Below, in pieces: positions 1-10,087 of a stretch of 64,000 nucleotides of DNA (within the stretch, counting starts at the first letter, position 1; every line of letters starts with the position of its first letter). Source of the DNA: Pedobacter jeongneungensis (lineage in GTDB: Bacteria; Bacteroidota; Bacteroidia; Sphingobacteriales; Sphingobacteriaceae). The translations under genes were made by a program, and so were the position numbers. Below the pieces are notes generated by a model. The model saw only the letters and a program-made list of their open reading frames with translations, had not been told where the DNA came from and ran no database searches. The stretch covers positions 1 through 64,000 of the forward strand of contig NZ_AYMG01000026.1 of the NCBI RefSeq assembly GCF_000633455.1, written 5' to 3'.

Positions 1-32
1 AGCTATAGCAGGACGAGACAAATTGCTGATTT

Positions 33-97
33 GTACAAAACTGAACCATTTCCGTACAAAACTGAACCCTTCCATTAGGTACAAGTAGCTAGTTTTG
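33..97 (+). promoter_or_regulatory. PUL operator A plus -7 element (transcript 1)
   Basis: Two direct half-sites, GTACAAAACTGAACC at 33-47 and again at 54-68, repeat with a 21-bp period. After 21 intervening bases comes TAGTTTTG at 90-97, a good match to the Bacteroidota -7 consensus TAnnTTTG. The same arrangement occurs at three other transcript starts in this window. Inferred role: binding site for the AraC-type domain of the hybrid sensor at 21358-25443, with the second half-site replacing the -33 box. Confidence 0.8.
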
Positions 98-190
98 GAA
101 TCACCAAATATGACAGCTACAAATTATTATGAGATCGATAGGCGGGTCTTTCCGCGAACTTTTGGAAATTCTCCACTGAAGTTTGTATCG

Positions 191-2287
191 ATGCAAATCC
201 TTGAAAAGATTTACCGGGATTGGACATTAACCATTCAACCTTTTTTACTGCTTCTTACTTTGATTACAGTCGTTACGCCTTGCCTTGCGCAGGATGGATG
301 CTACAGCCGTTTGAATAAGGATACCCTTACCATTGGCAATCAATTTATAGAGCGTAAGTTTATCTGGAACAAGGGGAATATCGTTACTTACAGCCTCAGT
401 GATAAAATGGGGCAGAGGGTTTGGTTTAACCGGAACAAGAAACCTGATTTTTCTGTTCAGGCAGATGAGGTAGCTCGAAATGCAAACTATCAACTCTGTT
501 CAAGAAAGGCTGATCCAGTTAAAGTCGCTACTCAGGAAACCATCGTTTCTTTTTCTATAGGCAGCCTTGATGTAAAGCGAATCTATCGGATTACCGCTCA
601 AAGTCCTTCAATCGCTTGCGAAACCTATCTGAAAGGAAAGATGGAGGGCATGACAGGAACGCAATCAGTCAATGCCGCTGATCAAAAAAACATTGAATTT
701 GCTGAGGACATGAGGGTTAACGGTTCTGCCGCAGTTTTAGATCAATTAAAGCTCGACGGGTACCATTGGCAGGGTAAGGCCGTTGAATTTTTTGATGTAA
801 CCGATTGGAACAATAATCTTGTGCAGGAGAATAAGTTTATTCCCTATCGGAAAAGAACGCACAGAGGCAACCTGCTTTTTGTACACAATCAGGAAAAAGA
901 GAGCGGCTTTTTTTTCTTGAAGGAAGCGCCAAGTTCCAGTGTGCAGCTTGCCTATGGCGGTCAGGATTTTACGACTGAATTTGGACATTTTGCAGTAAAT
1001 GGATTGGGGCTAAGTGCCAGGGATATTCTTACAGATGACTGGCGCAAAGCCTACACGGTTGTATTGGGTGTTTATAGCGGACAGGAGATTGACCAGCTGC
1101 AAGCCTTACGCAGTTATCAGAAAACCATCCGTAAAAACGAGCCACAGCGAGACGAAATGGTGATGATGAATACCTGGGGGGATAGGAGCCAGGATGCTAA
1201 AGTTAATGAACGGTTTAGCCTTTTAGAATTGGAAGCTGCCGCAAAGCTGGGTATAACACATTTTCAAATTGATGATGGGTGGCAGCAGGGAAAAAGTCCA
1301 AATTCTGCCTTAGCCAAAGGATCTTTTAAAAACATTTGGGACAATCCAAATTATTGGAAACCCGATACTTCAAAATACCCAAATGGACTCGATCCAATCG
1401 TAAAGAAGGGCAAAGCGCTGGGCATTGAAATTTGCTTATGGTTTAACCCCAGTATTCAGCAAGACTATGCAGACTGGGAGAAAGACGCTTCGGCAATGGT
1501 AAAACTTTACCGGATGTACGGAATCAGGACATTTAAAATTGATGGACTCTCCATTCCCAACAAGCAATCGGAAATTAATTTGGGCAAAATGTTTAATAAG
1601 GTGCTGAGCGAAACAGAAAACCAAGCCGTTTTCAATCTCGATGCCACTGCAGGGCGTAGGGGTGGGTACCATCTTTTTACTGAATATGGCAACATTTTTC
1701 TTGAAAACCGTTACACCGACTGGCAAAACTATTATCCCTACTGGACACTACGTAACTTATGGCAACTCTCCAAATATGTACCACCAGAGAAGTTGCAGAT
1801 TGAATTTTTAAATAAATGGAGAAATGCCGACAAGTATGGCAATGATCCTTTTGCCCCTTCCAAGTATGCTTTTGATTATTTATTTGCCAGTACAATGGCT
1901 GCTCAGCCACTGGCCTGGTTTGAAGGAACAGGGCTACCTAAAGAAGCCCTAAAACTGGGAACACTCGTAGCAAAATACAAAAAGGTTCAGCACGATTTCC
2001 ATCAGGGAGTTATTCTACCAATTGGTGAGGAGCCTTCTGGCAGATCCTGGACAGGATTTCAATCCCTTCAAAAAGATAGGGGTTACTTGATTGTTTTCAG
2101 GGAAAATACTGCAGATGGTATAGGCATGCTGGAAACCTGGTTGCCCGAAAATGTCAAAATACAATTAAAGCCCCTGCTCGGTAAGGGAAAGTCGATGATC
2201 CAGGCAACAGGACGTAAAGGTTCTATAAAGGTAGAATTACCTGCAAAAAATGATTTCGTGATGTACAGCTACACCATTTTAAGATAA
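191..2287 (+). CDS. GH36-like alpha-galactosidase (clan GH-D), secreted
   Basis: Probable exo-alpha-galactosidase removing alpha-galactosyl decorations in the periplasm. The start at 191 gives a signal peptide (basic start, hydrophobic FLLLLTLITVV, then CLAQ). The frame is open further upstream, to a TTG at 95 inside the -7 element (impossible as a start) and an ATG at 110. The TIM-barrel shows FQIDDGWQ, a LWFNP strand and FKIDGL, whose Asp (residue 451 from this start) sits where GH36/GH27 enzymes carry the nucleophile. DATAGRRGGY and a Trp/Tyr-rich stretch follow. About 700 residues fits GH36. It is the first gene of the operator A transcript, 4 bp before the GH97 gene. Specificity within clan GH-D is inferred. 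Confidence 0.75.
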   Translation: MQILEKIYRDWTLTIQPFLLLLTLITVVTPCLAQDGCYSRLNKDTLTIGNQFIERKFIWNKGNIVTYSLSDKMGQRVWFNRNKKPDFSVQADEVARNANYQLCSRKADPVKVATQETIVSFSIGSLDVKRIYRITAQSPSIACETYLKGKMEGMTGTQSVNAADQKNIEFAEDMRVNGSAAVLDQLKLDGYHWQGKAVEFFDVTDWNNNLVQENKFIPYRKRTHRGNLLFVHNQEKESGFFFLKEAPSSSVQLAYGGQDFTTEFGHFAVNGLGLSARDILTDDWRKAYTVVLGVYSGQEIDQLQALRSYQKTIRKNEPQRDEMVMMNTWGDRSQDAKVNERFSLLELEAAAKLGITHFQIDDGWQQGKSPNSALAKGSFKNIWDNPNYWKPDTSKYPNGLDPIVKKGKALGIEICLWFNPSIQQDYADWEKDASAMVKLYRMYGIRTFKIDGLSIPNKQSEINLGKMFNKVLSETENQAVFNLDATAGRRGGYHLFTEYGNIFLENRYTDWQNYYPYWTLRNLWQLSKYVPPEKLQIEFLNKWRNADKYGNDPFAPSKYAFDYLFASTMAAQPLAWFEGTGLPKEALKLGTLVAKYKKVQHDFHQGVILPIGEEPSGRSWTGFQSLQKDRGYLIVFRENTADGIGMLETWLPENVKIQLKPLLGKGKSMIQATGRKGSIKVELPAKNDFVMYSYTILR

Positions 2288-2291
2288 CCCA

Positions 2292-4286
2292 ATGAAACAA
2301 AAAATATTACGCTTATTCCTTTTAACGTTCCTAAGCATCCCCGCAACCGCCCAAAAGAGGGTTAGTGTTAATTCTCCTGACAGGAGGTTGCAGGTGGATG
2401 TGATTATCGCTGATAGTATTCGTTTTCAGCTGGAGCACGATAAGGAAAGGGTACTGAATTCTGGTGCAATAGCCATGAAACTAGGCAACGGGAAAAATTT
2501 CGGTATCAAATCTCACTTCAAGCAAGCCAAAACCATTACGGTTAAACAAGATATTCCCGCTCATTTTTACAAAAGAAACAGCATAAGTGATGACTATTCA
2601 GAATTGACACTGGAATTCAAGGAAGATTTTAAACTGATTTTCCGACTTTACAATGAAGGAATGGCTTACCGTTTTATATCTACGGGTGAAAAGGATTTTA
2701 TCGTCAATGAAGAACTGGCCGCTTTCGGTTTCCCAAAAGATTACAAAGCCTACATCCCTTATGTGAAGACGAAGGAAACAACACTGGAAGGACAGTATTT
2801 CAATTCATTTGAAAATACCTATGCCTACAGCCAATTGAGTAAAATGAACAGCGGAAAACTTGCATTTTCACCGCTGGTAGTAGAATTGGAAAGGGGAAAG
2901 AAAGTATGTTTAGCAGAAGCTGATTTGCAAAGCTATCCAGGTATGTATCTTTTTAATCCTACTGGAGGTACTATCCTGAAGGCCAACTTTGCCACTTATC
3001 CAAAATCTACTACGCAAGGTGGGCATAACCAGCTGCAACAAATAGTGACCTCGCGCCAGCCATACCTCGCTAAAAGCAAGGCTGGAACTAAATTTCCCTG
3101 GCGTATTTCCATAATAACAACGAGCGATAAAGCCCTGGCTGATAATGATATGGTTTACAAGTTAGCCGAGCCCAGCCGGTTAAAGGATGTTTCCTGGATA
3201 AGACCAGGGAAAGTTGCCTGGGAATGGTGGAATAACTGGGGGCTGAGTAAGGTAGACTTTGTTTCGGGTGTTAATACTGAAACCTATAAGGCTTATATAG
3301 ACTTTGCGGCCAAAAATAAAATTGAATACGTTATTCTGGATGAGGGTTGGGCGGTAAACCTCAAGGCGAGCTTATTTGAGGTTGTACCAGAGATTAACCT
3401 GAAAGAACTGATTGCTTATGGGAAGACCAAAAATGTAGATATTATTCTCTGGGCTGGATACTATGCCTTTGAACGCGATTTAGAGAAGGTTTGCAAGCAT
3501 TATTCCCACCTGGGGATTAAAGGCTTTAAGATCGATTTCATGGATCGTGATGATCAGGATATGGTTGATTTTCATTATCGGACGGCAGAAACGGCGGCTA
3601 AATATAAGCTGCTGGTCGATTTTCACGGTACTTATAAACCCACCGGGCTAAACCGAACTTTTCCTAATGTAATCAACTATGAGGCGGTAAATGGTCTTGA
3701 GCAGATGAAATGGACCGGGTCTGAAATGGATATGGTTACCTACGATGTTACCATGCCCTTTATCAGAATGATAGCTGGTCCTGTTGATTATACCCAGGGA
3801 GCCATGCGCAATGCCACCAGGCGCAGCCACAGGGGAATAAATGATGAACCCATGAGTCAGGGAACGCGCTGCAGGCAGCTGGCAGAATATGTGGTTTTTG
3901 AATCGCCCTTAAACATGCTTTGTGATAGCCCTGATAATTATGCGAAGGAGCAGGAATGTACCGATTTTATCAGCGCTATACCTACGGTTTGGGATAACAC
4001 AATCGTGCTTAATGGCGAGATTGGACAATATATAACTACTGCCCGTAAAAAGGGCAACACCTGGTATTTGGGCGCTTTAACCAATTGGGAAGCGCGTAAA
4101 CTTGAGCTCGACCTCAGCTTTCTTGGCAGCGGAGATTATGCCGCAGAAATTTATCAGGATGGTATTAATGCCAATAAAATCGCTACCGACTACAAAAAGG
4201 AACGAATTGCTATCCCTGCCGATCGAAAATTATCCATTAACATGGCGCAAGGTGGTGGTTTCGCTATGAAAATCTTTAAAAAGTAA
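2292..4286 (+). CDS. GH97 retaining alpha-galactosidase, secreted
   Basis: GH97 enzyme of 664 residues, the usual family length, with a signal peptide ending SIPATAQ. It has an N-terminal beta-sandwich, a central TIM-barrel (EWWNNWG near residue 315, YVILDEGW) and a C-terminal all-beta domain. Family knowledge: GH97 contains inverting alpha-glucosidases (SusB) and retaining alpha-galactosidases (BT1871), the latter using Asp415 and Glu470. Here KIDFMDRDDQ places Asp at 415 and NYEAVNGLEQ places Glu at 470, so the retaining alpha-galactosidase type is favoured. It follows the GH36-like gene by 4 bp, so two alpha-galactosidases head this operon. Confidence 0.85.
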   Translation: MKQKILRLFLLTFLSIPATAQKRVSVNSPDRRLQVDVIIADSIRFQLEHDKERVLNSGAIAMKLGNGKNFGIKSHFKQAKTITVKQDIPAHFYKRNSISDDYSELTLEFKEDFKLIFRLYNEGMAYRFISTGEKDFIVNEELAAFGFPKDYKAYIPYVKTKETTLEGQYFNSFENTYAYSQLSKMNSGKLAFSPLVVELERGKKVCLAEADLQSYPGMYLFNPTGGTILKANFATYPKSTTQGGHNQLQQIVTSRQPYLAKSKAGTKFPWRISIITTSDKALADNDMVYKLAEPSRLKDVSWIRPGKVAWEWWNNWGLSKVDFVSGVNTETYKAYIDFAAKNKIEYVILDEGWAVNLKASLFEVVPEINLKELIAYGKTKNVDIILWAGYYAFERDLEKVCKHYSHLGIKGFKIDFMDRDDQDMVDFHYRTAETAAKYKLLVDFHGTYKPTGLNRTFPNVINYEAVNGLEQMKWTGSEMDMVTYDVTMPFIRMIAGPVDYTQGAMRNATRRSHRGINDEPMSQGTRCRQLAEYVVFESPLNMLCDSPDNYAKEQECTDFISAIPTVWDNTIVLNGEIGQYITTARKKGNTWYLGALTNWEARKLELDLSFLGSGDYAAEIYQDGINANKIATDYKKERIAIPADRKLSINMAQGGGFAMKIFKK

Positions 4287-4299
4287 ACACAATAATTTT

Positions 4300-6090
4300 A
4301 TGAAACTAACCAAAGCCATTTTTAATTTGCTACTGCTGATGTGTTGTTTGCTGTCTAATCTTTCGGCACAGGAAGTTTTGGTAAATGTATACGGTAGAAA
4401 AACACAATCCCTTAACGGGAAATGGGAAGTCATTATAGATCAGTATGATCAGGGTAGGAAAAATAGAATCTATCTCAATAAAAAACCTGCGGGAAAGACA
4501 GATTTTTATGAATATGCTTTTGATGGTGGCTTAAAACTGAATGTACCTTCAGACTGGAACAGCCAGCTATCCGAACTGAAATATTATGAAGGGACTGTTT
4601 GGTATGCCAAACATTTTGATGCCCCGAAAGAACATAATGAGCGTTCGTTTATTTACTTCGCTGCGGTAAGTTATCGTTGTAAGGTTTATCTTAATGGAAA
4701 GGAAATTGCCGGGCATGAAGGTGGTTTTACGCCCTTTCAGGTTGAAGTAACAGATCTGGTTAAGCAATCAGACAATTTTTTAACCCTGGAGGTAAACAAT
4801 ACCCGAACTGTGGATGCGATCCCGGCGAAATCTTTCGATTGGTGGAATTATGGAGGCATTACCCGTGATGTGATGCTGGTATCAACCCCAAAAATATTCA
4901 TTCAGGATTACTTTATTCGGCTGGATAAACAACGCAGTGATCAAATTAATGCGGAAGTTAAAATCGTTGATAACCAGAATAACATACCGGTAACCCTTGA
5001 AATCCCAGAATTGAATATCAAACAAAAACTGGTTACCGATCAACAGGGGATTGCCAAGCTGTCAATCACCAATGTAAAAAAAATACAGCGCTGGTCACCG
5101 GCATCTCCGAAACTTTATCAGGTGTTTATATCTACCGCGAATGATAGGGTAGAAGAAAGGATTGGCTTTAGAAACCTGGCCGTAAAAGGAACGCAGATTT
5201 ACCTCAATGACAAGCCGATCTTTCTAAAATCCATTAGTTTTCACGAGGAGATTCCACAGCGCAAAGGTAGAGCCTTCTCTGAGGCAGATGCCATGATGCT
5301 TTTATCTGAAGCGAAGGCGTTGGGATGCAATATGATTCGTTTGGCGCACTACCCACAAAATGAATATACGGTACGTGCAGCCGAAAGAATGGGTTTTCTG
5401 TTGTGGGAGGAGACTCCAATATGGCAAGGAATTGATTTTGAAAATCCGGAAACCAAAAAGAAAGCCGGAAATATGATCAGGGAGATGGTTATGCGTGATA
5501 AAAACCGCTGCGCCCTCTCTTTTTGGGGTATGGCCAATGAAACTCAACCTTCTGCCGCCAGGAATGAATTTCTGAAATATCTGATCAAATGCACAAAGGA
5601 TATCGATAGCACCCGTTTAATTACTGCTGCATTCGATCTGGTTCGGTTTGATCGGAACAAACAACGCTTTGTTATGGACGATCCTTTTATTAAAGAAATA
5701 GATGTGGTAGCCATAAATAAATATATGGGTTGGTACCATCCCTGGCCAGTTGCTCCAAACAAGGCCATTTGGGAGGTTGCCAGCGATAAGCCTTTAATTA
5801 TTTCAGAATTTGGTGCAGAGGCATTGTACGGTAAATCCGGAGATGCTGACATAGCGAGTTCATGGAGCGAAGACTACCAGGCCCAGCTTTATAAAGACAA
5901 CCTGGAAATGTTTAAAAATATTCCAAATCTCAATGGAATTTCACCCTGGGTATTGTTCGATTTTCGGTCGCCGTTCCGCTTTCACCCTACTTATCAGGAA
6001 GGCTGGAACAGAAAAGGACTGGTTTCTGATCAGGGATTTCGCAAAAAAGCCTGGTACATCGTAGCAGACTATTACAAAAACATCAAATAA
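4300..6090 (+). CDS. GH2 beta-glucuronidase, secreted
   Basis: A 596-residue GH2 enzyme with a signal peptide (MCCLLSNLSAQ), an N-terminal jelly roll (LNGKWEVI, VPSDWN, YEGTVWY), an immunoglobulin-like domain and a TIM barrel. The acid/base is Glu414 in GMANET and the nucleophile is Glu503 in SEFGAE. Near the C terminus is WNRKG (Asn570, Lys572), matching the N-x-K motif that binds the uronate carboxylate in GH2 beta-glucuronidases. That motif is the reason to prefer glucuronidase over galactosidase. The next gene is a glucuronyl hydrolase 4 bp downstream, consistent with uronic acid removal. Linkage and aglycone are unknown. Confidence 0.8.
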   Translation: MKLTKAIFNLLLLMCCLLSNLSAQEVLVNVYGRKTQSLNGKWEVIIDQYDQGRKNRIYLNKKPAGKTDFYEYAFDGGLKLNVPSDWNSQLSELKYYEGTVWYAKHFDAPKEHNERSFIYFAAVSYRCKVYLNGKEIAGHEGGFTPFQVEVTDLVKQSDNFLTLEVNNTRTVDAIPAKSFDWWNYGGITRDVMLVSTPKIFIQDYFIRLDKQRSDQINAEVKIVDNQNNIPVTLEIPELNIKQKLVTDQQGIAKLSITNVKKIQRWSPASPKLYQVFISTANDRVEERIGFRNLAVKGTQIYLNDKPIFLKSISFHEEIPQRKGRAFSEADAMMLLSEAKALGCNMIRLAHYPQNEYTVRAAERMGFLLWEETPIWQGIDFENPETKKKAGNMIREMVMRDKNRCALSFWGMANETQPSAARNEFLKYLIKCTKDIDSTRLITAAFDLVRFDRNKQRFVMDDPFIKEIDVVAINKYMGWYHPWPVAPNKAIWEVASDKPLIISEFGAEALYGKSGDADIASSWSEDYQAQLYKDNLEMFKNIPNLNGISPWVLFDFRSPFRFHPTYQEGWNRKGLVSDQGFRKKAWYIVADYYKNIK

Positions 6091-6094
6091 AATT

Positions 6095-7276
6095 ATGAGG
6101 AGATATTTTTTAGCCTTGTTGCTATCAGGGTTATTATGGTGCAACCTGGCAACTGCACAACCATTGAAAACAGTAGTTGCAAAGGCCCTGGCTTTTTCTG
6201 AACAGCAAAGTCTTTTAATGGCCAGGAAATATGAACAAGAAGCAGGTGTATTGCCCCGGTCATTCGAAGGGGGAAAAAACACGGTATCTGATTCACGGTG
6301 GTGGTGTAGCGGATTTTTTCCTGGCTCCCTCTGGTATCTTTATGAAAATAGCAAAAACCCAGAGCTGTTAACCTTCGCCAAACAATATACCGATAGGGTA
6401 GAGCGGGAAAAATACACTACCGATAATCACGATGTAGGTTTTATGCTGTATTGTAGTTTTGGCAATGGTTTGCGTTTAACCAAAGAAGCATCTTATAAGC
6501 AGGTTTTACTGACTGGAGCGCAATCGCTGGCTACCCGCTATGACCCTAAGGTGGGCCTCATCAGGTCATGGGATCATAATAAAACGATTTGGCAATATCC
6601 GGTCATTATCGATAATATTATGAATCTTGAGTTGCTGTTGTGGGCCAGTAAGCAATCAGGGAGCGAGCAGCTGAAAAAAATAGCACTTTCGCACGCCGAT
6701 AAAACCATGAAGCATCATTTTAGGCCTGATTTCAGTTCCTACCATGTAATTTCTTATGATTGCCAAACTGGTCTTCCGCATAAAAAACAAACCCATCAGG
6801 GCTATGCTGATGATTCTGCATGGAGCCGGGGCCAGGCCTGGGGCCTGTATGGTTACACTTATCTTTATCGGGAAACCAGGGAAAAACGCTATTTGGAGCA
6901 GGCCAAGCACATTGCCAGCTTTCTAATCCATCATCCCCAAATGCCTGAAAATTTTATTCCTTATTGGGATTATAATGCTCCACAGGAAGCTGGTACGCCA
7001 AGAGATGCTTCAGCTGCCTGCATTATGGCCTCAGCACTAATCGAACTGAGTGATTTTGTAAATGCCAGCACCAAAAGGAAATACATGGAGGTGGTAGAAA
7101 AGCAAATCAGGACGCTCGCTTCGGATGAATACACGGCAAAGCTGGGCGAAAACGGAAATTTTATCTTGAAGCACAGCACAGGAGCATTTCCATTTAAATC
7201 GGAAGTAGATGCACCGTTAACCTATGCCGACTACTATTATCTGGAAGCACTCAGCCGTTTGAAGAAAAGATTGTAA
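6095..7276 (+). CDS. GH88 unsaturated glucuronyl hydrolase, secreted
   Basis: Hydrates and releases the 4,5-unsaturated glucuronyl residue that polysaccharide lyases leave at the non-reducing end. The 393 residues begin with a signal peptide ending ATAQ. The alpha/alpha-six-barrel carries WWCSGFFPG near residue 70, NHDVGF with Asp113, and VIIDNIMNLELL with Asp173. The last two are the paired aspartates used by GH88 enzymes. GYADDSAWSRGQAWG is a further GH88 signature. The gene is 4 bp after the GH2 beta-glucuronidase. Its presence implies a lyase step, which the enzyme at 25564-26676 could supply. Confidence 0.87.
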   Translation: MRRYFLALLLSGLLWCNLATAQPLKTVVAKALAFSEQQSLLMARKYEQEAGVLPRSFEGGKNTVSDSRWWCSGFFPGSLWYLYENSKNPELLTFAKQYTDRVEREKYTTDNHDVGFMLYCSFGNGLRLTKEASYKQVLLTGAQSLATRYDPKVGLIRSWDHNKTIWQYPVIIDNIMNLELLLWASKQSGSEQLKKIALSHADKTMKHHFRPDFSSYHVISYDCQTGLPHKKQTHQGYADDSAWSRGQAWGLYGYTYLYRETREKRYLEQAKHIASFLIHHPQMPENFIPYWDYNAPQEAGTPRDASAACIMASALIELSDFVNASTKRKYMEVVEKQIRTLASDEYTAKLGENGNFILKHSTGAFPFKSEVDAPLTYADYYYLEALSRLKKRL

Positions 7277-7343
7277 CCAGATCATCAAAATGATGTTGGA
7301 TAGATTCCAGCTCAAATTCCATTGAAATACCCTATATCTTTCT

Positions 7344-10073
7344 ATGAATACTATAAAAACCTATTACAAACTATTATTAACTGCATTTACCCTTTTAAGC
7401 TTCTTTACTGCCAATTCTCAAACGCAGACGGTAGATTTAACTGGCAAATGGCGCTTTCAAACCGATGTGATGGACTTTCGCCGGGGATCGCTTTCTCCCA
7501 GATATAACCATGAGTTGCAGGGGGAGATACAGTTACCTGGAATAACGGATGATTATCAAATCGGTTACAAGGTGCCGTATAAATATATCGACAGGCTTAC
7601 GCGGAAATATGAGTATCTCGGGCCAGCCTGGTATCAGCGGGATATCGAGATTCCCCAGGCATGGAAAGGGAAGCAAATCTTTATTTATTTTGAGCGTACC
7701 AGCTGGTTAAGTTCCATTTATGTGGATACCAAAGAGGTGAGTAAAAGCGACTATGTAAGTGTTCCGCATAACCATAACCTTACTGCCTATCTTAAACCGG
7801 GTAAAACCCATCGCATAACCGTTTGTATCGATAACCGGTTTCAGTATAATACGCATAAATGGGACCATGCACATACAGAATTTACACAAATCAATTGGAA
7901 CGGGATCCTTGGTGAAATGAAAATGATCGCAGTTGATCCTGTTTACATTGAAGATTTACAAGTCTATCCAAATATTAGTGAACAATCCATTGATGTGAAG
8001 ATGGATCTGGCCAACCGGACAGGTAAACCCATTTCGGGCAGTATTAAATTTAACGTTGCCGGTAAGCATTACAACCTGGATAAGGTGATGAAGGTAAGCG
8101 GTAAAGACTCGCTGATTCATTTTGAAGGTAAAATTTCACTCGGTAAACAAATTAAACTCTGGGATGAGTTTCAGCCCAACCTTTACACGCTCAGCTGCAA
8201 ACTAAGCAGTGATGTTGAAGGGGCCAGGTTTGAGCACGAAAAAACGGCCACATTTGGCATGCGCGAAGTAAAACAAGGGAAAAATCATGTTTTGATCAAT
8301 AACAAACCTGTCCATTTGCGTGGAAACGTAGAAAATGCCGTTTTCCCCAGAACAGGCTATGCACCGGTAAAAGAGGACGAATGGGAGCGGATTATGCAGC
8401 TGATGAAACAATATGGATTGAATCATTTACGCTTTCACTCCTGGTGTCCGCCAGATGCAGCATTTAGAATGGCCGATAAATATGGTATTTATTTCCAGGT
8501 AGAAATGCCCATGTGGGGTAAAGATGCTGAGCCAGATGAAGCCCGGTACAATTTCTTTAGGAGAGAGATGACTGCTATATTAAAGGAGTATGGAAACCAT
8601 CCCTCATTTGTGCTGTATTGTAATGGAAATGAGATTACCGGTAATTTCGATTTTATTGAAGAATTGACGGCTAAAGGCCGGCTGAAAGATAACAGACATC
8701 TTTTTTGCGGCTCCACTGCCCGAACACGCGTAAAATCAGATCAGTTCTACGTATCTCAACAAACCAATAAAGGACCTGTTAAAGTTTATGAAGGGTTGCC
8801 TTACACCAACTGGGATGTGAGCCAGCAATCGGATGTAGACGTTCCGGTAATCTCTCACGAATCGGGACAGCGTGCGGTTTATCCAAATTTCGAGGAAATA
8901 AAAAAATATGCCAATAGTCCCGTGGAGGCCAGGAATTTTGAGGTTTTCCGTGACTTGCTAGAAAAAAACGGGATGCTGGACCAGGCCAATGACTTTTTCA
9001 AGGCATCAGGTGCCTTAACCGTGGTTGAGTATAAATCGGTAGTAGAAGCGCTGTTGCGTTCGGCGAAATCAGCGGGATTTCAGCTTTTGTCTATTAATGA
9101 CTTTCCCGGACAGGGGTATGCTTCTGTGGGTATTTTAGATCCTTTTTGGGATTCGAAGGGCTTGATCAGTCCTGAAAAGTGGCGGGAATTCTGCGGGCCA
9201 ACTGTCGCATTATTGCGTTATGCCAAAAGCGCTTATTTCAATGACGAGGTTTTTCAGGGAGATGCTGAACTGTATAACTTTAGCCCTTTGGGATTAAAAA
9301 ATGCAAAGATAAAATGGCTGCTTAAGGATGAATCTGGAAAAATTATCAAACAGGGGAGTTTGAAAACCCAAACACTGGGTACTGATGGCGTTTTTCCTAT
9401 GGGCAAATTCACCTTCGACTTAAAAGACATTAAAAAAGCAGAAAAGTTAACCGTCTCTGTAGTGGTTAATGATACCATTAAAAACAATTGGAACATCTGG
9501 GTTTATCCCCGAAACGAAAATCTTTTGACCACAACTGCTGATGTGCTTTACACGACAGTTTTTGATGATCAGGCGAAACAAAAACTTGCCGCAGGAGGAA
9601 AGGTTGTTTTAATACCATTCCCTGAACAAGTGCAGGGCCGCAAGTCTATCTTTCACAATCACTTTTGGAACCCCATCATGTTCGCCTGGCCACCAATGAC
9701 CATTGGTTGTCTCATCCATAACGAAGAGCCGGTTTTTGCAGATTTTATCACCGCTAACCATACTGACTGGCAATGGTGGGACATTTTAAACAATGCCAAG
9801 GTAATTGAAATGAAAGATGCACCGCAGGCATTGCGGCCTTTCCTTCAGGTAATAGATGCCAACGACAAGAACGAAAAACTGGGCATAGGTTTCGAAGCCC
9901 GGATTGGGAAAGGTAAGCTTCTGGTATTGGCGGTAGATACTAAAAAAGATATGGATAAGCGTCCGGCAACCCGGCAGCTGCTAAAAAGCATTGATACTTA
10001 TGTGAAGGGCGATCAATTTAATCCTAAAGTAACAGTAGATGAGCAGTTTATTCAGTCGTTTATGGTTAAGTAA
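7344..10073 (+). CDS. GH2 family glycosidase, large, secreted
   Basis: A 909-residue GH2 protein with a signal peptide ending FFTANSQ. It has a jelly-roll sugar-binding domain (LTGKWRF, AWYQRDIEIP), an immunoglobulin-like domain, and a TIM barrel with acid/base Glu430 in CNGNEI and nucleophile Glu506 in ISHESGQ. The active-site core (RFHSWCPPDAAF, EMPMWGKD) is typical of Bacteroidota GH2 proteins of mixed specificity. After about residue 700 there is an extra domain of roughly 200 residues (VLIPFPEQ, GKGKLLVLAVDT) resembling an amidotransferase-like fold of unknown role. It lacks the N-x-K glucuronidase motif of the upstream GH2, so a beta-galactosidase or beta-glucosidase role is more likely. 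Substrate unassigned. Confidence 0.75.
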   Translation: MNTIKTYYKLLLTAFTLLSFFTANSQTQTVDLTGKWRFQTDVMDFRRGSLSPRYNHELQGEIQLPGITDDYQIGYKVPYKYIDRLTRKYEYLGPAWYQRDIEIPQAWKGKQIFIYFERTSWLSSIYVDTKEVSKSDYVSVPHNHNLTAYLKPGKTHRITVCIDNRFQYNTHKWDHAHTEFTQINWNGILGEMKMIAVDPVYIEDLQVYPNISEQSIDVKMDLANRTGKPISGSIKFNVAGKHYNLDKVMKVSGKDSLIHFEGKISLGKQIKLWDEFQPNLYTLSCKLSSDVEGARFEHEKTATFGMREVKQGKNHVLINNKPVHLRGNVENAVFPRTGYAPVKEDEWERIMQLMKQYGLNHLRFHSWCPPDAAFRMADKYGIYFQVEMPMWGKDAEPDEARYNFFRREMTAILKEYGNHPSFVLYCNGNEITGNFDFIEELTAKGRLKDNRHLFCGSTARTRVKSDQFYVSQQTNKGPVKVYEGLPYTNWDVSQQSDVDVPVISHESGQRAVYPNFEEIKKYANSPVEARNFEVFRDLLEKNGMLDQANDFFKASGALTVVEYKSVVEALLRSAKSAGFQLLSINDFPGQGYASVGILDPFWDSKGLISPEKWREFCGPTVALLRYAKSAYFNDEVFQGDAELYNFSPLGLKNAKIKWLLKDESGKIIKQGSLKTQTLGTDGVFPMGKFTFDLKDIKKAEKLTVSVVVNDTIKNNWNIWVYPRNENLLTTTADVLYTTVFDDQAKQKLAAGGKVVLIPFPEQVQGRKSIFHNHFWNPIMFAWPPMTIGCLIHNEEPVFADFITANHTDWQWWDILNNAKVIEMKDAPQALRPFLQVIDANDKNEKLGIGFEARIGKGKLLVLAVDTKKDMDKRPATRQLLKSIDTYVKGDQFNPKVTVDEQFIQSFMVK

Positions 10074-10087
10074 TTTGAGAATAAGCC

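Noticed and set aside
95-190. Upstream extension of the GH36-like gene to the TTG at 95 or ATG at 110
   Set aside because: The TTG lies inside the -7 element, so it cannot be in the transcript. The extension puts 27-32 polar residues before a good signal peptide that starts at 191.
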